Positions 50,207-61,097 of a DNA stretch of 64,000 nt are shown piece after piece. The position numbers and the translations under genes are program-made. A model generated the notes under the pieces. It did no database searches, was not told where the DNA came from, and was given only the letters and a program-made list of their open reading frames with translations. Positions within the stretch are counted from its first letter, which is position 1, and the number at the start of each line of letters is the position of its first letter. This DNA comes from Glaciecola amylolytica (GTDB lineage Bacteria > Bacteroidota > Bacteroidia > Flavobacteriales_D > Crocinitomicaceae): contig CP034120.1 in the NCBI GenBank assembly GCA_003856375.1, forward strand, positions 2,418,001-2,482,000, in the 5' to 3' direction.

Positions 50207-53011
50207 TTAACGGATTAAATTCACGTGTCCTACATGTACCTTTTTCTCATCACTTGACGAAGTCTTGTATTTAATTTTCCAATTATACATTCCATCCGGG
50301 CAAGCAATTCCTTTGTAAGTTCCATCCCAACCTTCTTCCGTGCTCGTTGTCTGGAAAATCAATTCTCCCCATCTATTGTAGATTTCAAGTTCGTATTGAT
50401 TCTTATCAACTCCGGCAGTCACTACAGGAATGAAAATCGGATTAAACTGATTTCCATCCGGTGTAAATGAATTTGGTACGTACAAAATTACGCCTTTTTC
50501 CATTAAAATCGTCTTTGTAATAGAATCTACACAACCATGTTCTGAAATTGCTATTAAAGTAACAAGGAAATTTTGCTGCGGCTCCACGATAAAAGTATGG
50601 TTCGGACTGAAATCATTCGAGATTTCCGACCCGTCACCAAAATTCCAGATGTATTGAACAGCTCCCGTAGAAGAGTTCACCAAATGAGATTCCGGAGCGA
50701 TTACCGAAACAACACCCGGACTTGGAGTGAAATTTGCAACCGGATTCGGGTATACACAGATGAAATCAGGATATGTTACCGTCCAGATACAACCCAAAGC
50801 AGTTGTAGAAGTAACTGTTACATCATAACATCCCTGGTTTTCATATAAGTTGGATACCGTATCATTTAAACTGGATAACGTTTTTCCGTCACCAAATGTC
50901 CATTGTGTATTCACACTAGCCGTTCCGGTTGACTGATTGAACAATAATGCTACCTGAGGCTCACAACCAGTTTCTGAATTTGTTGTAATCACGAAATTAA
51001 CAGGATCTTCGATCGCTACTACAACCTGATCGGTATTGACACATCCTGCTGCGGATGTTCCTGTTACGGTATAAGTCAAAGTACCTGCAGGAGAAAAAGC
51101 CACATTATCGATTACTCCGTAATCCCAATCGTATGAATTTGCACCCGAACCAGCTAAAACAGTAGATGTTCCTTCACAAATGATTTGATCAGGTCCCGCA
51201 TTCACAAGCGGAAGCGGATTAACGATTAATTTCACCGTATCCAATCCAAAACAGTTCGTAGCATCGTAACCATGCATCACGATTTCGTAAGTACCTACAG
51301 CCGGAACATAGGATTGTCCGTCCGTGATACCATGAGACCAATCATAATGGTCTGCACCGGTTCCTGCAAATGTAACCGGGGTGTTTTCACAAACCGTTAC
51401 GTCGGGTCCTGCTGAAACAACCGGAGCCGGTAAGAATGTAACCATCAGGGAATCTTTGTTTTTACAACCGTTGATATCCGTACCGGTTACGATATATTTT
51501 CCGTCAACTGTAGGGATAAACGGCGTAGCGTTTACTGCTCCGTTATTCCAGACATAAGAAACAGCTCCCGAACCACTTACCGTCAAAGGAGTGTAAGGGC
51601 AAAGCTGTTGGTCAACTCCTGCTTCAACAGCCGGCAATCCATGAACAATGATATTCCGAACCCGTGAATGCGTACAACCGTCTTCATTCGTTGCAACCAA
51701 TGTAATCGTGTATGTTCCTGCAATTTGATAAACATGTGAAGGGTTTGATCCTGTTTCTAACGGAGTTCCATCACCAAAATCCCATGAATAAGTCATGTTT
51801 TGGTTGATCAGATCCGTAGAAGTATTTGTCATTGTGGTCGGAGTCAGAACACAGGTATTCGTGACTGTAAAGTCTGCCGTTGGAATTGATTTTACGGTAA
51901 CCTGTTTGATGATTGTGTCTCTACACCCGGTAGTTTCATATGAAATAAGACGAACATTATAAACTCCGGGAGCTGTATAAGCGTGATTCGGATTTGCATT
52001 CGTTGAAGTTGTTCCGTCACCGAAATTCCAAACATTGGCAACAATCACATTATTATTTACGGTAGAAGCACTCGTGAACTGAACATTCAGCTGGCCGCAG
52101 TTTTGTACATACGTATATTCCGGGACGACAACCGTTGGCTCTACATCCACATCTACCGTTACCGAACAAGATCCTGTATTGGTAATCGTTGTCAATTGAC
52201 ACGAATAAGTTGTTCCCGTAGTCGGGTTAGGAATCGTAATGGTAGGTGTTGTTGCACCGTTACTCCACAAATAACTGCTGAATCCGGTTGGAGCAGTTAG
52301 TGTTGCGTTGTTGGTTCCCTGACAATATTGCACTGTTAATCTTAATGGCTGACAGCTCATGGTTACATAAGCATATCCGAAGTGACCGGAAAGACTGCAA
52401 TCACGCGTTGCGAACTCTACCTGAATCGTTTGTCCGATAAAACCTGACAAATCCAATGCTGCAGTAGACCATGGTAACCAGGCAACTCCTCCACAAACCT
52501 GAAAGTTCTGACCCGGCTGTCCTGCGTATACATCATACACACCACACGGACCACCAATCTGGTTTCCGGCCTGATCCAACACCTTTAAAGTTAGTTTGGG
52601 TTGCTCGTTGGGTAAATGCCCGGCATCTTCCAAAACAGCTGCATACTTATAAATCAACAATGCATTGTCGGTTGTTACAGTCATTGAATAACGTAATGCT
52701 TCACCTTCCGCATTCGTAACATTATTTCCAAGACGTGCCACAACGAAAGATCCTGTTGGTAAATAAGATAATCCACCACAAGTATAAGGATCCGTTCCCG
52801 CAGTACTGATTAAAGTATGCCGTCCGGTCACAACTCCTCCTGTTGCAAATGGATTGGTGTAATCCCCCGTAAACGCGTTCCAGTTATTAAAACCTCCCTG
52901 CGCAAAATTGGCATTCGGGCAAGCTGCCTGAACCTGAGAATACAAGTTACTCCCAACGATGGTCATTAAGCCGATTAACATCAGTTTAATGTAATTCTTC
53001 TTCACAATCAT
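50207..53011 (-). CDS. PKD-domain surface protein with T9SS type B (gliding-motility) C-terminus
   Basis: The 934-residue protein has a signal peptide ending NLYSQ (about residue 25). Residues about 30-220 form a jelly-roll-like domain with Cys pairs. After a short Ig-like unit (GFSSYLWSNGATTP), several PKD domains follow, marked by VWNFGDGTT, YSWDFGDGTP, WTFGDGKT and IWNFGDGS. Between these are related Cys-containing Ig-like units (VSAGPDVTVCENTPV, VNAGPDQIICEGTS). The end (about 850-934) is the gliding-motility-associated type B domain: YVPNSFTPDGNQFNPIF, YNRWGELIFQT, GWDGTYKG and CPDGMYNWKIKYK. It is exported through T9SS and displayed at the surface. A TAACTTTG box (53041-53034) is its likely -7 element. 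Confidence 0.92.
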   Translation of the reverse strand: MIVKKNYIKLMLIGLMTIVGSNLYSQVQAACPNANFAQGGFNNWNAFTGDYTNPFATGGVVTGRHTLISTAGTDPYTCGGLSYLPTGSFVVARLGNNVTNAEGEALRYSMTVTTDNALLIYKYAAVLEDAGHLPNEQPKLTLKVLDQAGNQIGGPCGVYDVYAGQPGQNFQVCGGVAWLPWSTAALDLSGFIGQTIQVEFATRDCSLSGHFGYAYVTMSCQPLRLTVQYCQGTNNATLTAPTGFSSYLWSNGATTPTITIPNPTTGTTYSCQLTTITNTGSCSVTVDVDVEPTVVVPEYTYVQNCGQLNVQFTSASTVNNNVIVANVWNFGDGTTSTNANPNHAYTAPGVYNVRLISYETTGCRDTIIKQVTVKSIPTADFTVTNTCVLTPTTMTNTSTDLINQNMTYSWDFGDGTPLETGSNPSHVYQIAGTYTITLVATNEDGCTHSRVRNIIVHGLPAVEAGVDQQLCPYTPLTVSGSGAVSYVWNNGAVNATPFIPTVDGKYIVTGTDINGCKNKDSLMVTFLPAPVVSAGPDVTVCENTPVTFAGTGADHYDWSHGITDGQSYVPAVGTYEIVMHGYDATNCFGLDTVKLIVNPLPLVNAGPDQIICEGTSTVLAGSGANSYDWDYGVIDNVAFSPAGTLTYTVTGTSAAGCVNTDQVVVAIEDPVNFVITTNSETGCEPQVALLFNQSTGTASVNTQWTFGDGKTLSSLNDTVSNLYENQGCYDVTVTSTTALGCIWTVTYPDFICVYPNPVANFTPSPGVVSVIAPESHLVNSSTGAVQYIWNFGDGSEISNDFSPNHTFIVEPQQNFLVTLIAISEHGCVDSITKTILMEKGVILYVPNSFTPDGNQFNPIFIPVVTAGVDKNQYELEIYNRWGELIFQTTSTEEGWDGTYKGIACPDGMYNWKIKYKTSSSDEKKVHVGHVNLIR

Positions 53012-53189
53012 TTAAAATAATTAATTGATACATCAAAGTTACGGAAGAATGAATGTTTGGTTGCCTAAAAATGAAGTTGATTATGTTAAAAATAACAGCT
53101 ATTGAAGGATTCTTAAAGATATTTACAAAGAAGGCTGAAATCCTTTAGTTTTAAAACAACAATTATATAAATATTCAGGGGTGAATTTA

Positions 53190-53231
53190 AAAACACGTAG
53201 GGGCGAAAAAATTTTCGCCCCTACGTGTTTT
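53190..53231. terminator. 20-bp perfect hairpin, GTAGGGG type
   Basis: AAAACACGTAGGGGCGAAAA (53190-53209) pairs completely with 53212-53231, two bases apart. Flanked by A- and T-runs, it lies 4 bp after the hemF stop codon (minus) and can act as terminator. Core shared with 44783-44821. Confidence 0.85.
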
Positions 53232-53235
53232 CCTT

Positions 53236-54126
53236 TCAGATATAACTGTGTTTTTCTTTCAGATAACTGAGCGTGTGTTCTTCCAATGAACCTTCTGCCG
53301 GAACATAATTATATTCCCATTCGGCCATTGGAGGCAGACTCATTAAAATAGATTCCGTTCTTCCGCCCGAATACAATCCGAACTTCGTACCTCTGTCGAA
53401 AGCTAAATTGAATTCTGTGTAACGTCCGCGGCGATAATGCATCCATTGTTTTTCGGCTTCGGTAAACGTTTTATTTCTTCCGAAACCAGCCTGTTCTTCA
53501 TACAAGAATGGAAAACCTTCTCCCAAATCCAGACAAAAGCGGAACAATTGCTCTTTGTTTAATTGAAAATGATTGTTCAGATGATCAAAAAAGATTCCTC
53601 CTATTCCTCTTGTTTCCTTGCGATGCGGCAAATAGAAATAGTCGTCGGCCCATTCTTTAAATTTGAAATAGAATGAATCATCGTATTTATTACAAATGGT
53701 TTTTAGTTTCTGATGAAACAAAACAGCATGTTCGTGAATGACATAATGCGGTGTCAGATCAATTCCTCCGCCAAACCAATGAATTCCGTTATCCAATTCG
53801 AAATAACGCACATTCATATGAATAATCGGAACATGCGGATTATTGGGATGCAAAACAATGGAAACTCCTGTTGCATAAAAATGATTTCCGTCCAGTTTTA
53901 GCTGTGCTTTCATTTCATCTGTAACAGGTCCGTGCACTTCCGAGAAGGCAACTCCACCTTTTTCGATCAAAGCTCCGTGCCGGATGGTACGCGTTTTTCC
54001 GCCACCTCCTTCAGCTCGTTCCCAGGGATCTTCGGAGAATGTTGCTTTTCCGTCAATACGCTCCAATTCATTACAAATGAATAATTGCAGCGCTCTGAAT
54101 TCTTGTCCGATTGTTTCTTTATTCAT
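53236..54126 (-). CDS. hemF: Oxygen-dependent coproporphyrinogen III oxidase HemF
   Basis: With the ATG at 54126 the enzyme has 296 residues, the normal size. Hallmarks include RAEGGGGKTRTI, GVAFSEVHGPV, GVSIVLHPNNPHVPIIHMNVRYFEL, IHWFGGGIDLTPHYVI, RGIGGIFFDHLN and RGRYTEFNLAFDRGTKFGLYSGGRTESILMSLPP. It oxidises coproporphyrinogen III to protoporphyrinogen IX using O2, a step of haem synthesis, which implies aerobic growth. A GTG four codons upstream is less likely. The ATG lies 8 nt inside the LysM gene's end, so the two are coupled; this guaA-LysM-hemF order is common in Bacteroidota. Confidence 0.96.
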   Translation of the reverse strand: MNKETIGQEFRALQLFICNELERIDGKATFSEDPWERAEGGGGKTRTIRHGALIEKGGVAFSEVHGPVTDEMKAQLKLDGNHFYATGVSIVLHPNNPHVPIIHMNVRYFELDNGIHWFGGGIDLTPHYVIHEHAVLFHQKLKTICNKYDDSFYFKFKEWADDYFYLPHRKETRGIGGIFFDHLNNHFQLNKEQLFRFCLDLGEGFPFLYEEQAGFGRNKTFTEAEKQWMHYRRGRYTEFNLAFDRGTKFGLYSGGRTESILMSLPPMAEWEYNYVPAEGSLEEHTLSYLKEKHSYI

Positions 54127-55894
54127 AGAATACACCAACGCGAATTAATTCATAATCCTCATGCTTCAGAATAAAGCACGATTGATTTTCGTATCCTCCG
54201 CCTGTAGTTGCAACTTTCAGATCAAAGGCATTGACTACTTCACTCGGAACTTCTTCTTTCATCAACAAGGTTCTCGTAAAATAATACACGACATCAAATC
54301 CATGAGCTCCTGCTTTATTCATATCTGCGCGATATTTCTTGCGGTACAGTCTCAACAAAGCCTGCGTATCCGGCAATGAGTAGTTCAAATCACTGGAAGA
54401 AGCCCAGGTGATTTTGTATTTCGTTTTGTAATATCCGGCAATGTCATCAAAACCACCCCATTCTTTCACTCCCATCACGGTTACATCTGCATTTTGCAGT
54501 TTTCCAACCGATTTATGCAGTGAATTGATGAAGTTAAGAACCGTTCCTTTATCTCTGGTTGGAAGAATCACAACGGATTCTCCGCTTTTTCTGATAAATG
54601 TGGAATAATCGGACAATTTGGCTTCAATCAGTTTCACATTTCCGTTCTTTTTGGAAAGTTCGATGAATCGTTTTCTGTAAGCGTCAAACAACTCCTGATC
54701 TTTTGCAATTCCGGGATTAATCAAAATGATCTGAGCAGTTTTGTATTTCTCGATCGTGTATTTTGCCAGAATTTCCTGCTGTGTCATATCGGTTGTAACC
54801 GAAGCGTAGATATACGGATTGTTCTTCAACAACGAACTGTTGCAGGCTGAAGGACAAACCATTCTGATTTTTTGCTTGCCGCACCATCTTCCGACGATGT
54901 CTGCACTTTGAGGAACCAAAGGACCAAAAATCAAGTCCATATCTTTCATTTCGGGAGTATTCAGAACTCTCATGATTCCCACCGAATCCATCGGCAGATC
55001 AATGACTTTAATCGTCGCATCAAAGCCCAGTTTTTCCAATGAATCGGCAGCCAATTCAACTCCCATATAAAATTCGGTTGCCAGATTCTTAAGCCCCGTA
55101 TTTCCTTTATCATTCAATCCGAAACTAAGCAAAACCGCAATATTGTATTTGGTTTTTGCTTTGAAAATCAATTCCTCATCCACTTTCCGAATGTCTTCTT
55201 TCGGCTGCACTTCACGAACCTGAACCTGCTTTACATTTTCCTTTTTCAAAGGAATTTTCAACACATCTCCCGACTTAATATTGGTCGATTTCAGGTTGTT
55301 GAACTTCTGTAAATCATTCACAGGAATCATGAAACGCTTGGAAAGCGTATACAAAGTCTCGCTGTTCTTTACTTCGTAAACCAAAACGGTATCCGTAAAA
55401 GTAATAGACGGAGTGCTGACAGCCGGTTTCTCCACAGGTTTAACCGTCGGATTTGCCTGTTCACTTGTCGGAGCAATAATCACTTTCAACACCTGCCCTA
55501 CCTTCAATCCTTTATCAATTCCGGGATTGTATTTCAACAAGTCGTCAACCGAACAATTGTATTTCTTTGCAATGGAAAATGCCGTTTCGCCTTTTTCAAC
55601 CGTATGCTCACGCACAATGGTCCCGCTCAGAACTTTCATATCGGCTCCACCAAGCGGAATCAGATAACGAAATCCTTCTTTGACTCCTTTTTCAATTCCC
55701 GGATTTGCAGCGACGATGTCGTCAACAGGAACATTATAAGTTGTATGGATTCCCCACAGCGTATTTCCTGTCTGGGCAATGTGAACTGCATACTTCTTTC
55801 CGTTGGAATATTCATAAACCCAATCTTTGGTATCTGTCTGTGCAGACAAACCAGTTGAAAAAGTCAGTATACAAATTAAAAAGAAGTATTTCAT
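54119..55894 (-). CDS. Exported protein with three LysM domains and periplasmic-binding-like domain
   Basis: From the ATG at 55894 the protein has 591 residues and a signal ending GLSAQ. Three LysM units follow: HIAQTGNTLWGIHTTYNVPVDDIV (about 38-85), HTVEKGETAFSIAKKYNCSVDDLL (about 100-145) and YEVKNSETLYTLSKRFMIPVNDLQ (about 170-215). They should bind peptidoglycan. From about residue 250 to 591 a type I periplasmic-binding fold is visible (YNIAVLLSFGLNDKG, FYMGVELAADSLEKLGFDATIKVID, LIFGPLVPQ), of the kind found in LpoA and ABC solute-binding proteins. It may regulate wall synthesis or carry a ligand. It lies between guaA and hemF, separated from guaA by 42 bp. Confidence 0.85.
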   Translation of the reverse strand: MKYFFLICILTFSTGLSAQTDTKDWVYEYSNGKKYAVHIAQTGNTLWGIHTTYNVPVDDIVAANPGIEKGVKEGFRYLIPLGGADMKVLSGTIVREHTVEKGETAFSIAKKYNCSVDDLLKYNPGIDKGLKVGQVLKVIIAPTSEQANPTVKPVEKPAVSTPSITFTDTVLVYEVKNSETLYTLSKRFMIPVNDLQKFNNLKSTNIKSGDVLKIPLKKENVKQVQVREVQPKEDIRKVDEELIFKAKTKYNIAVLLSFGLNDKGNTGLKNLATEFYMGVELAADSLEKLGFDATIKVIDLPMDSVGIMRVLNTPEMKDMDLIFGPLVPQSADIVGRWCGKQKIRMVCPSACNSSLLKNNPYIYASVTTDMTQQEILAKYTIEKYKTAQIILINPGIAKDQELFDAYRKRFIELSKKNGNVKLIEAKLSDYSTFIRKSGESVVILPTRDKGTVLNFINSLHKSVGKLQNADVTVMGVKEWGGFDDIAGYYKTKYKITWASSSDLNYSLPDTQALLRLYRKKYRADMNKAGAHGFDVVYYFTRTLLMKEEVPSEVVNAFDLKVATTGGGYENQSCFILKHEDYELIRVGVFYE

Positions 55895-55936
55895 ATCATT
55901 CAAATATTGCGAATCAATTCAAGAGTTGTGCCAGGA

Positions 55937-57469
55937 TTATTCCCATTCGATGGTTGCCGGCGGCTTCGAACTGATATCGTACGTTACACGGTTGATCCCC
56001 TTCACCTGATTGATGATCTTGTTCGAAATCAATGCTAAAAATTCATAAGGTAAATGACACCAGTCAGCCGTCATTCCATCGGTAGAGCTTACCGCACGAA
56101 GCGCAACTGCATTTTCGTAGGTTCTTTCGTCTCCCATCACACCAACGGATTGGATCGGCAGGAAAATTGCTCCGGCCTGCCACACATCGTTATACAAACC
56201 ATGCTCTTTCAAACCATCGATAAAAATAGCGTCTACTTCCTGTAAAATGCGCACTTTTTCTGCTGTTACCTCGCCAAGGATACGAATTCCCAAACCTGGT
56301 CCCGGGAACGGGTGTCGGTTCAAAATAGTTGAAGGCAAATCCAAAGATCTTCCCACACGTCTTACTTCGTCCTTGAACAATAATCTCAAAGGCTCAACTA
56401 CCTGCAATTTCATGTAATCAGGCAAACCTCCCACATTGTGGTGAGATTTAATCGTTTGTGACGGTCCTCCGTTTACAGAAACAGATTCGATCACATCCGG
56501 GTAAATTGTTCCCTGACCCAACCAGCGTGCGTCAGTTACTAATTTAGATTCTGCGTCAAACACATCCACGAAAACTTTTCCGATGGCTTTTCGTTTCAAC
56601 TCAGGATCTGTCAATCCGTTCAAAGCACTATAGAAATCAGCAGAAGCATCTACTCCTTTTACATTCAATCCAAGTCCTTTATAGCTTTCCAGTACAGAAG
56701 AAAATTCATTTTTACGTAATAATCCGTTGTCCACGAAAATACAGTGAAGGTTTTCACCAATTGCTTTATGCAATAACATCGCCGCTACAGAAGAGTCAAC
56801 TCCTCCGGACAAGCCCAAGATCACTTTATCGTTTCCTAATTTTGCTCTTAATTCAGCAACAGTGCTTTCCACGAAAGAATCAGGTGTCCAGTTTTGAGAA
56901 CATCCACAGATTCCAACTACGAAGTTTTTCAATAAAATAGCCCCTTCCAAAGAATGGTAAACTTCCGGATGGAACTGAATTCCATAAGTTGTTTCTCCTT
57001 TGATCACATAACCTGCTACATGAACATCTTTTGTGGAAGCAATGATCTTGTAAGAATCAGGAACATTTTTAATAGTATCTCCGTGACTCATCCAAACCTG
57101 CGACCCTACGGACATTCCGGAAGTCAATTCGTTTGAGTCATCTACAAAAGACAAGTTTGCACGACCGTATTCGCGGATCGTTGACGGAAGAACTTCTCCT
57201 CCGAAATTCTGAGCCAAATACTGTGCCCCGAAACAAACTCCCAACAAAGGAAACTTTCCTTTAATTGCACTCAAATCTGGTTTTGGAGATTCAGGGTCTC
57301 TTGTTGAGAACGGACTTCCCGACAAAATCACTCCTTTAATATGTGCTCCCAATTCCGGAACTTTATTCCATGGATGGATTTCACAATAAACATTCAATTC
57401 ACGTACTCGGCGCGCAATCAACTGCGTGTATTGCGAACCGAAATCAAGGATAAGGATCATTTCTTGCAT
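55937..57469 (-). CDS. guaA: GMP synthase (glutamine-hydrolysing) GuaA
   Basis: The ATG at 57469 gives 510 residues, matching Bacteroidota GuaA; the frame is open upstream to 57544 but a -7 box lies there. Glutamine amidotransferase: [21 protein letters not shown], catalytic Cys in [13 protein letters not shown] and His/Glu in [11 protein letters not shown]-pyrophosphatase: [14 protein letters not shown], and the C-terminal dimer domain with [16 protein letters not shown], ending IEWE. It converts XMP to GMP with glutamine as nitrogen donor. The TATCTTTG box 5 bp before the ATG suggests leaderless transcription. No guanine riboswitch is evident. First gene of the guaA-LysM-hemF group. Confidence 0.96.
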   Translation of the reverse strand: MQEMILILDFGSQYTQLIARRVRELNVYCEIHPWNKVPELGAHIKGVILSGSPFSTRDPESPKPDLSAIKGKFPLLGVCFGAQYLAQNFGGEVLPSTIREYGRANLSFVDDSNELTSGMSVGSQVWMSHGDTIKNVPDSYKIIASTKDVHVAGYVIKGETTYGIQFHPEVYHSLEGAILLKNFVVGICGCSQNWTPDSFVESTVAELRAKLGNDKVILGLSGGVDSSVAAMLLHKAIGENLHCIFVDNGLLRKNEFSSVLESYKGLGLNVKGVDASADFYSALNGLTDPELKRKAIGKVFVDVFDAESKLVTDARWLGQGTIYPDVIESVSVNGGPSQTIKSHHNVGGLPDYMKLQVVEPLRLLFKDEVRRVGRSLDLPSTILNRHPFPGPGLGIRILGEVTAEKVRILQEVDAIFIDGLKEHGLYNDVWQAGAIFLPIQSVGVMGDERTYENAVALRAVSSTDGMTADWCHLPYEFLALISNKIINQVKGINRVTYDISSKPPATIEWE

Positions 57470-57474
57470 GCCTG

Positions 57475-57482
57475 CAAAGATA
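57475..57482 (-). promoter_or_regulatory. -7 box of guaA
   Basis: TATCTTTG on the minus strand, separated from the ATG at 57469 by 5 nt. No convincing -33 element. Predicted transcript is leaderless or has a leader of a few bases. Confidence 0.6.
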
Positions 57483-57671
57483 AGGCATATTCGCGACATG
57501 AAATACCGACATTTTGAATTTGTTTCGAACAAACTAACTGACAATTAGAGCCCAATTGCGACAATCTGTCAGTTTAACACCTTTTGGAATAATTTATGAC
57601 AAGGAGCATTCAATTAATCAAAGAAGCATCGGGAATTTCATTATTTTTGGCTTCGATTTATAATAAACACC

Positions 57672-60600
57672 ATGTTAGGAGGAATTTTAAAGAAAATCTT
57701 AGGCGATAAGTCAGCTACTGACCAGAAAAAGTATCAACCGGTTATTCAACAAGTTGGTGCAATATTCAATATATTACAAAACGAGTCTGACGACGCACTC
57801 CGTGGTAGAACAGAAAAGTTTAAAAAACAAGTACAAGATGCCATTGCAGGTTTGGAAGCAGAAATTGCTGACTTAACTCAAAAGGCAAACGATATCAATA
57901 TGCCTTTGCATCAGAAAGAGGCAATCTATGAAAGCATTGATGCAAAAGAAAAAGAAGTAAACACAACCATTGAAAAAGTTCTGGAAGAAATCTTACCGGA
58001 AGCTTTCGCTGTTGTAAAAGAAACTTCCAGACGTTGGGCAATCAATGGTCAGTTGAGGGTTACTGCAACAGATCTTGACAAAGAATTAGCGACGAAGAAA
58101 GACGGAATTACAATCGAAGGCGATCAGGCTGTTTGGAGTAACAAATGGACTGCAGCCGGAGCACCTGTTGAATGGGTCATGGTTCATTACGATGTTCAGT
58201 TGATGGGTGGAGCTGTATTGCACCGCGGAAATATCGCTGAGATGCAAACGGGAGAAGGTAAAACATTGGTTGCAACACTTCCTGTTTATCTGAATGCATT
58301 GTCAGGAAAAGGAGTACACGTTGTAACTGTGAACGACTACCTTGCAAAACGTGACTCCGAGTGGATGGGACCTTTATACCAATTCCATGGTTTGAGAGTA
58401 GATTGTATCGACAAGCACCAGCCAAACTCAGAATCACGCAGAGAAGCTTACATGGCCGATATTACTTTCGGTACGAATAACGAATTCGGATTTGACTACT
58501 TACGTGATAACATGGCAAGCGCCGTGGAAGATCTGGTACAACGCAAGCACCATTTTGCGATTGTCGATGAGGTCGATTCCGTTTTGATTGATGACGCACG
58601 TACTCCATTGATTATTTCCGGACCAACTCCAAAAGGAGATCAGCACGAATTCTATGAATTGAAACCTCGTGTGGAATTGATCGTTGAGGCACAACGTAAG
58701 TATGTGAATCAGGCTTTGGCAGACGCAAAAAGACTTTTAACGGTTATCAATGGTGGTACGGTTGAAGGTTTGGATCAAAAAACTGCTTTGGATCAGGGAG
58801 GTATCGCATTGCTTCGTGCTCACAGAGGTTTGCCTAAAAACAAAGCTTTACACAAATTCTTATCCGAGCCGGGAATTAAATCTCACTTGCAGAAAGTAGA
58901 AAACCATTACATGGCTGAGCAAGGAAAGCAAATGAAGAAAATCGATGTGGAATTATTCTTCGTCATCGATGAAAAACAAAACACGGTTGAATTAACGGAA
59001 AAAGGAATTGACCTGATTTCCGGAAATGAAGACCGTAACTTCTTTGTGATGCCGGATATTTCTTCGGAAATTGCACAATTACAAAAACAAAGTCTTCCGA
59101 AAGAAGATTTTAACGATAAAAAAGAAGTTCTGATCCGTGATTACACGGTTAAATCAGAGCGTATTCACTCTGTTTCTCAATTATTGAAAGCATATACCCT
59201 TTTCGAAAAAGAAGTGGAATATGTGATCATGGATGGAAAGATCAAGATCGTTGATGAGCAGACAGGTCGTATTATGGAAGGTCGTCGTTATTCTGACGGA
59301 CTTCATCAGGCAATCGAAGCGAAAGAAAACGTAACGGTAGAAGCTGCTACACAAACGTATGCTACGGTTACTCTTCAAAATTACTTCCGTATGTACCACA
59401 AGTTGGCAGGTATGACCGGTACGGCGGAAACAGAAGCAAAAGAATTCTGGGATATTTACAAATTGGATGTAGTAGTCATTCCTACCAACCGTCCGATTTC
59501 CCGTAAAGATGATAATGACTTGGTATTCAAAACTGCACGTGAAAAATATGCTGCTGTTATTGAAGAAGTAAACAAACTGGTTGAAGCAGGACGTCCTGTA
59601 TTGGTTGGTACAACAACCGTAGAGATTTCCGAGTTATTGAGCCGTATGTTGAAAATGCGTAACATTCCTCACCAGGTATTGAACGCGAAGTATCACCAGA
59701 AAGAAGCTGAAATTGTAGCGAATGCCGGTAAAGCAGGAGCAGTTACCATTGCAACCAACATGGCCGGTCGTGGTACGGATATCAAATTAGGCGAAGGTGT
59801 GAAAGAAGCAGGAGGTTTGGCAATCATCGGTACGGAAAGACATGATTCCCGCCGTGTTGACAGACAGCTGCGTGGTCGTTCTGGTCGTCAGGGAGATCCG
59901 GGTACTTCTACTTTCTTCGTTTCATTGGAAGATGATTTGATGCGTAAGTTCGGTTCCGAGCGTATTGCACGAATCATGGACCGTCTTGGTTTGAAAGAAG
60001 GTGAAGTGATTCAGCACAGCATGGTTTCAAAATCCATTGAACGTGCTCAGAAAAAAGTAGAAGAAAACAACTTCGGAATCCGTAAGCGTTTATTGGAATA
60101 CGATGACGTAATGAATGCACAACGTAAAGCGATCTACAAAAAACGTCATAATGCATTGTTTGGTGATCGTTTGGGAGTGGATGTTTCCAACATGTTCTAT
60201 GATGTGATCGAAGGATTGGTTACAAGACATCAATCCGGTTCTTTCGACGAGTTCAATGTAGACATGATTCGTATCATCGGAATGGATTCTCCTATTTCAG
60301 AAGAGCAATTCAAAGCTGCTAAATACGATGACCTGGTAAACGATTTGTATGACGGTGTAATGGAATATTACAATGCGAAAAATCAGCGTTTGGCTGAAAT
60401 TTCCATGCCTCAGATCAAGCATGTTTACGAAACAATGTCACACCAATATCAGAACATTCAGTACTTAATTACAGATGGCGTAAAAACAATGCCTTTGGTG
60501 GTGAGCTTGAAAGAAGCTTATGAATCCAACGGGGCTTCTGTTCCAAGTTCTTTGGAGCGCAACATCGTATTGGGAATGATCGATAACGAATGGAAAGAGC

Positions 60601-61022
60601 ATTTACGTGAAATGGATGATTTGCGTACTTCTGTTCAACAAGCGGTTTACGAACAAAAAGATCCGTTGCTGATTTACAAATTGGAATCATTCGAATTGTT
60701 TAAAGCAATGAATGCACGTTTGAGCAACGAAACAGTTGAATTCTTAGTGAAAGCAGATGTTCCGAGAGATCAGATCGATGATGTGAAAACAACGAACAAA
60801 GAAATAGCTCAGAATAATTACGAAAAAGCTCAGATCGAATCAACTTCCGGAAATACAGAACAACGTTTTACGGGAAGCGAAGGATACGAAGAAGCGATGC
60901 GTAATTCAGCTCCTCAACGCGAGAAACAACAACCGATCGTTTCAACAGAACCTAAAATTGGTCGAAATGATCCTTGCCCTTGCGGAAGTGGTAAGAAATA
61001 CAAACAATGTCACGGAAAATAA
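57672..61022 (+). CDS. secA: Preprotein translocase ATPase SecA
   Basis: This 1116-residue protein is SecA of the long Bacteroidota form (E. coli 901). Walker A is [11 protein letters not shown] (about residues 190-200); [20 protein letters not shown] is the DEAD-type block; [19 protein letters not shown] and [16 protein letters not shown] follow, with [19 protein letters not shown] as the final helicase motif. An insertion of roughly 100 residues (about 335-440: [17 protein letters not shown] and on) accounts for much of the extra length. The C-terminus has the zinc-binding SecB/lipid tail [19 protein letters not shown]. It drives post-translational export through SecYEG, which all the secreted proteins here would need. 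A TATTTTTG box at 57642-57649 is the likely -7 element. Confidence 0.97.
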   Translation: MLGGILKKILGDKSATDQKKYQPVIQQVGAIFNILQNESDDALRGRTEKFKKQVQDAIAGLEAEIADLTQKANDINMPLHQKEAIYESIDAKEKEVNTTIEKVLEEILPEAFAVVKETSRRWAINGQLRVTATDLDKELATKKDGITIEGDQAVWSNKWTAAGAPVEWVMVHYDVQLMGGAVLHRGNIAEMQTGEGKTLVATLPVYLNALSGKGVHVVTVNDYLAKRDSEWMGPLYQFHGLRVDCIDKHQPNSESRREAYMADITFGTNNEFGFDYLRDNMASAVEDLVQRKHHFAIVDEVDSVLIDDARTPLIISGPTPKGDQHEFYELKPRVELIVEAQRKYVNQALADAKRLLTVINGGTVEGLDQKTALDQGGIALLRAHRGLPKNKALHKFLSEPGIKSHLQKVENHYMAEQGKQMKKIDVELFFVIDEKQNTVELTEKGIDLISGNEDRNFFVMPDISSEIAQLQKQSLPKEDFNDKKEVLIRDYTVKSERIHSVSQLLKAYTLFEKEVEYVIMDGKIKIVDEQTGRIMEGRRYSDGLHQAIEAKENVTVEAATQTYATVTLQNYFRMYHKLAGMTGTAETEAKEFWDIYKLDVVVIPTNRPISRKDDNDLVFKTAREKYAAVIEEVNKLVEAGRPVLVGTTTVEISELLSRMLKMRNIPHQVLNAKYHQKEAEIVANAGKAGAVTIATNMAGRGTDIKLGEGVKEAGGLAIIGTERHDSRRVDRQLRGRSGRQGDPGTSTFFVSLEDDLMRKFGSERIARIMDRLGLKEGEVIQHSMVSKSIERAQKKVEENNFGIRKRLLEYDDVMNAQRKAIYKKRHNALFGDRLGVDVSNMFYDVIEGLVTRHQSGSFDEFNVDMIRIIGMDSPISEEQFKAAKYDDLVNDLYDGVMEYYNAKNQRLAEISMPQIKHVYETMSHQYQNIQYLITDGVKTMPLVVSLKEAYESNGASVPSSLERNIVLGMIDNEWKEHLREMDDLRTSVQQAVYEQKDPLLIYKLESFELFKAMNARLSNETVEFLVKADVPRDQIDDVKTTNKEIAQNNYEKAQIESTSGNTEQRFTGSEGYEEAMRNSAPQREKQQPIVSTEPKIGRNDPCPCGSGKKYKQCHGK

Positions 61023-61030
61023 GAAAATAC

Positions 61031-61061
61031 AAAGGCGGTTCGAATGAACCGCCTTTTTTTT
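61031..61061 (+). terminator. Terminator of secA
   Basis: AAAGGCGGTTC (61031-61041) pairs with GAACCGCCTTT (61046-61056), loop GAAT, T-run to 61061; 8 bp after the stop codon. Confidence 0.93.
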
Positions 61062-61097
61062 CATCTCTTTGGTTGATGATGATTATTCAAGTAGGTA

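Noticed and set aside
57469-57671. Purine riboswitch or attenuator upstream of guaA
   Set aside because: The -7 box lies 5 nt before the start codon, leaving no leader for a riboswitch.
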